Shown here one piece after another: positions 61,188 through 64,000 of a stretch of DNA of 64,000 nt. The DNA is from Rhizobiales bacterium Ga0077525 (lineage in GTDB: Bacteria > Pseudomonadota > Alphaproteobacteria > Rhizobiales > Xanthobacteraceae): contig LNDS01000032.1 of NCBI GenBank assembly GCA_001464835.1, positions 62,001 to 126,000 of the forward strand, written 5' to 3'. The notes under the pieces were generated by a model that saw only the letters and a program-made list of their open reading frames with translations, was not told where the DNA came from and made no database searches. Every line of letters starts with the position of its first letter. Position 1 is the first letter of the stretch. Position numbers and translations under genes: made by a program.

Positions 61188-62078
61188 TCACGCGTGCGCC
61201 GGAATCGGCAGTTGCTGCTGCGCACCGGGCATCGGCTGCTTGGTCAGCAGCCGGCACAATTCAGCGAGCGTTGAGCGCAGCTTGTGACGATGTACGACCA
61301 TATCGACCATGCCGTGCTCGGTGAGATATTCGGCGCGCTGGAAACCGGCCGGTAGTTTCTCGCGGATGGTCTGTTCGATGACGCGCGGACCGGCGAAGCC
61401 GATCAGCGCCGCAGGCTCCGCGATATGCACATCGCCGAGCATCGCATAAGACGCGGTGACGCCGCCGGTGGTCGGGTTGGTCAGCACGACAATGTAAGGC
61501 AGCTTGGCTTCGCGCAGCATCTGAACGCCGACCGTGGTGCGCGGCAGTTGCATCAGCGACAGGATACCTTCCTGCATGCGCGCGCCGCCGGAAGCGGCGA
61601 ACAGAATATACGGTGTGTTGCGCCGCACCGCTGTCTCGAAACCGGTAATGATCGCCTCGCCGGCCGCCATGCCGAGCGAGCCGCCCATGAAATCGAAATC
61701 CTGCACGCCGATGGTCACCATCTGGCCTTCGAGGCGGCCGATGCCGAGCTTCACCGCGTCCTGATAGCCGGTCTTGGTGCGCGCATCCTTGAGGCGGTCA
61801 ATGTAGCGGCGCTCGTCACGGAATTTCAGCGGATCGATCTGCACTTCCGGCAGCGCGATGCCTTCAAATTCGCCGCCGTCGAAAATGCCCTTGAGGCGCA
61901 AAGGCGCGCTGATGCGCATGTGATAGCCGGAACTCGGAATGACGAATTGATTCGCCTCGACGTCTTTGTAGAAGACCAGCGAGCCGGTCTCGGGACACTT
62001 GATCCAGAGATTCTCCGGCGTCTCGCGGCGCAGGATACTGCGGATTTTCGGCCGGACGACGTTGTTGATCCAGTTCAT
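61188..62078 (-). CDS. accD: AccD, acetyl-CoA carboxylase carboxyltransferase beta subunit
   Basis: A 296-residue subunit making malonyl-CoA with AccA. The crotonase-like core is complete ([60 protein letters not shown]). The N-terminal zinc ribbon is degenerate: after LWIKCPE, the other three cysteines of the C-x2-C...C-x2-C pattern read T, I and S (CPETG and [10 protein letters not shown]). Rhizobial AccD proteins often show this change. trpA-accD-folC is a common order. Confidence 0.94.
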   Translation of the reverse strand: MNWINNVVRPKIRSILRRETPENLWIKCPETGSLVFYKDVEANQFVIPSSGYHMRISAPLRLKGIFDGGEFEGIALPEVQIDPLKFRDERRYIDRLKDARTKTGYQDAVKLGIGRLEGQMVTIGVQDFDFMGGSLGMAAGEAIITGFETAVRRNTPYILFAASGGARMQEGILSLMQLPRTTVGVQMLREAKLPYIVVLTNPTTGGVTASYAMLGDVHIAEPAALIGFAGPRVIEQTIREKLPAGFQRAEYLTEHGMVDMVVHRHKLRSTLAELCRLLTKQPMPGAQQQLPIPAHA

Positions 62079-62109
62079 GCGTCACCTTTATAGGGCGAAT
62101 TCGTCAGAA

Positions 62110-62940
62110 TTATAACGCGCGCGCCGAACGCACGCCTTCGGCGATATCGGCCACCAGGGCAGTCACCGCTTTTACCATATTCGGGCCCGGCCTGCCCTCG
62201 GCATCGAGGTTGGCGCGCAGCACGTCAATCAAGGCAGAGCCGACGACGACACCATCGGCGCCGGCGGCAATGGCGCGGGCGCTTTCAGCATTGCGCACGC
62301 CGAAGCCGACCGCGACCGGCAGCTCGGTGTGGCGCTTGATGCGCTCGACCGCAGCCGACACCTTGCCGGCATCGGGCGCCGCCGAACCGGTGATGCCGGC
62401 GATCGATACATAATAGACAAAGCCGGACGTGTTGTTCAGCACCGCCGGCAGGCGCCTGTCGTCGGTGGTCGGGGTGGCGAGGCGGATGAAATTCAGCCCC
62501 GCCTTGAGCGCGGGGAGACACAGCTCGACATCTTCTTCCGGCGGCAAATCGACGACAATGAGCCCGTCGACGCCGGCGGCCTTGGCATCGACGAGAAACT
62601 TGTCGACGCCGTAGATATAGATCGGGTTGTAGTAGCCCATCAGCACGATTGGCGTGTCGTCATTGTCCTGGCGAAATTCGCGCACCATCGCCAAAGTCTT
62701 GATCAATGTTTGCCCGCCCTTGAGCGCGCGCAGACCGGCGGCCTGGATGGCGACGCCATCGGCCATCGGATCGGTGAACGGCATGCCGAGTTCGATCAAG
62801 TCGGCGCCGGCTTTCGGCAGCGCCTTGGCGAGCGCGAGCGACGTCGCATAATCGGGATCGCCCGACATGGTGAAGGTCACCAATGCGGCGCGGCCTTCGG
62901 CCTTCAGCGCGGCGAAACGGCGTTCGATGCGGGTGGTCAT
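62110..62940 (-). CDS. trpA: TrpA, tryptophan synthase alpha chain
   Basis: A 276-residue TIM-barrel enzyme cleaving indole-3-glycerol phosphate. The catalytic Glu is in [15 protein letters not shown] and Asp in VVDLPPEED; phosphate-binding [23 protein letters not shown] is near the C-terminus. The ATG at 62940 overlaps the trpB stop (ATGA), so alpha and beta are translationally coupled. Confidence 0.96.
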   Translation of the reverse strand: MTTRIERRFAALKAEGRAALVTFTMSGDPDYATSLALAKALPKAGADLIELGMPFTDPMADGVAIQAAGLRALKGGQTLIKTLAMVREFRQDNDDTPIVLMGYYNPIYIYGVDKFLVDAKAAGVDGLIVVDLPPEEDVELCLPALKAGLNFIRLATPTTDDRRLPAVLNNTSGFVYYVSIAGITGSAAPDAGKVSAAVERIKRHTELPVAVGFGVRNAESARAIAAGADGVVVGSALIDVLRANLDAEGRPGPNMVKAVTALVADIAEGVRSARAL

Positions 62941-64000
62941 TTCTTTTTCTTGCTTTCGAGAAACTGCGCGACCGAGTCGAGGTCCTTGTCGCCACGGCCG
63001 GACAGATTGACCACCATGAGATGATCCTTCGGCAGCTTGGGCGCGAGGTCGAACACACGCGCCAAAGCATGCGCCGGCTCGAGCGCCGGGATGATGCCCT
63101 CGAGCTGACTGCACAACTGAAACGCGGCCACCGCTTCGTCGTCGGTCGCCGAGAGAAACTTCACGCGGCCCATGTCGTTGAGCCAGGCGTGCTCGGGGCC
63201 GATGCCGGGGTAATCGAGACCGGCCGAAATCGAATGCGCTTCGGTGATCTGGCCGTCGGCGTCCATCAGCAAATACGTGCGGTTGCCGTGCAGCACGCCG
63301 GGACGGCCGCCGGCGATCGACGCCGCGTGCAGGCCGGTGGTGACGCCATGACCGGCCGCCTCGACACCGTAGATTTCGACGCTGCGGTCGTCGAGGAACG
63401 GATGAAAAAGCCCCATCGCATTGGAGCCGCCGCCGATGCAGGCAATAAGCGAATCCGGCAGGCGGCCTTCGGCTTCCTGCATCTGCTCGCGCGTCTCGTT
63501 GCCGATGACGCACTGGAAGTCGCGCACCATGGCCGGATAGGGATGCGGACCGGCCACCGTGCCGATGCAGTAGAACGTGTCCGACACATTGGTCACCCAG
63601 TCGCGCAACGCCTCGTTCATCGCGTCTTTCAGCGTATGCGAGCCCGAAGTGACCGGCCGCACTTCGGCGCCCAGCATCTTCATGCGCAGCACGTTGGGCT
63701 GCTGCCGCTCGACATCGACCGCGCCCATGTAAACGACGCAGGGCAGCCCGAACTTGGCGCACAAGGTCGCGGTGGCGACGCCGTGCATGCCGGCTCCGGT
63801 CTCGGCGATGATGCGCTTCTTGCCCATGCGCAAAGCCAGCATGATCTGGCCGGTGACGTTATTCACCTTGTGCGCGCCGGTGTGGTTGAGATCTTCGCGT
63901 TTGAAATAGATCTTGGCGCCGCCGAACTTCTGAGTGAGCCGCTCGGCAAAATACAGAGGCGAAGGCCGGCCGACGAAGTGCTTGAGATGATAATCCATCT
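62937..64000 (-). CDS. trpB: TrpB, tryptophan synthase beta chain (5' end cut by window edge)
   Basis: The PLP enzyme that joins indole and serine. The PLP Lys is in [11 protein letters not shown] and the phosphate-binding glycines in [13 protein letters not shown]. The frame enters from the window edge: about 50 N-terminal residues, known from the family, are missing, and the ATG at 63998 is internal ([15 protein letters not shown]). The rest is complete and ends in a Lys-rich tail. Confidence 0.95.
   Translation of the reverse strand, partial: MDYHLKHFVGRPSPLYFAERLTQKFGGAKIYFKREDLNHTGAHKVNNVTGQIMLALRMGKKRIIAETGAGMHGVATATLCAKFGLPCVVYMGAVDVERQQPNVLRMKMLGAEVRPVTSGSHTLKDAMNEALRDWVTNVSDTFYCIGTVAGPHPYPAMVRDFQCVIGNETREQMQEAEGRLPDSLIACIGGGSNAMGLFHPFLDDRSVEIYGVEAAGHGVTTGLHAASIAGGRPGVLHGNRTYLLMDADGQITEAHSISAGLDYPGIGPEHAWLNDMGRVKFLSATDDEAVAAFQLCSQLEGIIPALEPAHALARVFDLAPKLPKDHLMVVNLSGRGDKDLDSVAQFLESKKKK

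Overview
The window is a contiguous stretch of core chromosome from a GC-rich alphaproteobacterium of the order Hyphomicrobiales (Rhizobiales). The gene order (tsaB-rimI-fur/mur-plsC-miaB-phoH-ybeY-corC-lnt, then metK-trmB, rimP-nusA-ylxR-infB-rbfA-truB-rpsO-pnp, then irr facing fabA-fabB-fabI, then addB-addA-trxA and trpB-trpA-accD-folC) is typical of that order. An Irr regulator that carries a Cys-Pro heme regulatory motif, as in Bradyrhizobium, points to the Bradyrhizobium/Xanthobacteraceae side rather than to Rhizobium. I see no rRNA, tRNA, CRISPR array, prophage or insertion sequence.

Layout. 1-7.8 kb: a dense plus-strand series, most junctions overlapping by 1-4 bases, for tRNA modification (tsaB, miaB), ribosome maturation (rimI, ybeY), metal regulation, and lipid and lipoprotein acylation (plsC, lnt). 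7.8-10.9 kb: an XRE regulator with a large upstream dyad, metK behind three 15-bp tandem repeats, and trmB. 11-22.3 kb: a DUF2336 gene, then the translation and transcription operon rimP to pnp, preceded by a rimP-type attenuator. 22.4-28.2 kb: an epoxide-hydrolase-like enzyme, a small CRP-like module (two tiny membrane peptides, each behind a perfect TGTGA-N6-TCACA site, plus a Crp/Fnr regulator), and the divergent oxyR/katG pair. 28.2-32.9 kb: fabI, fabB and fabA facing irr, a small DUF1127 gene and an ArsR-type regulator. 32.9-44.9 kb: mixed housekeeping genes (SH3 protein, hydroxyacid dehydrogenase, ThiF/MoeB enzyme, degenerate HtrA-like protein, enoyl-CoA hydratase, mutM, ubiE-ubiB, coaBC with an extra N-terminal DNA-binding domain, dut, Rrf2 regulator). 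45-51.8 kb: DivL (tyrosine in place of the phospho-accepting histidine), a small exported protein, a Rieske oxygenase, a TsaE-AmgK fusion and MurU. 51.8-59.9 kb: the AddAB recombination nuclease, thioredoxin and a stand-alone ATP-dependent ligase. 59.9-64 kb, minus strand: trpB (cut by the window edge), trpA, accD, folC.

How the genes work together: the plus-strand block at 12-22 kb makes translation initiation, ribosome maturation and RNA decay factors. fabA/fabB/fabI supply unsaturated fatty acid synthesis and elongation next to the iron/heme regulator Irr. AmgK and MurU form a two-step peptidoglycan sugar recycling route to UDP-MurNAc. oxyR/katG is a peroxide response unit. Palindromic intergenic repeats of at least three families fill many of the gaps.

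The most unusual local system is the CRP-site/small-peptide module at 23.4-24.9 kb. Other points worth attention are the ribbon-helix-helix/CoaBC fusion, the 34-bp dyad before the XRE gene, the 15-bp repeats before metK, and AccD and MoeB-like proteins that lack expected zinc cysteines.
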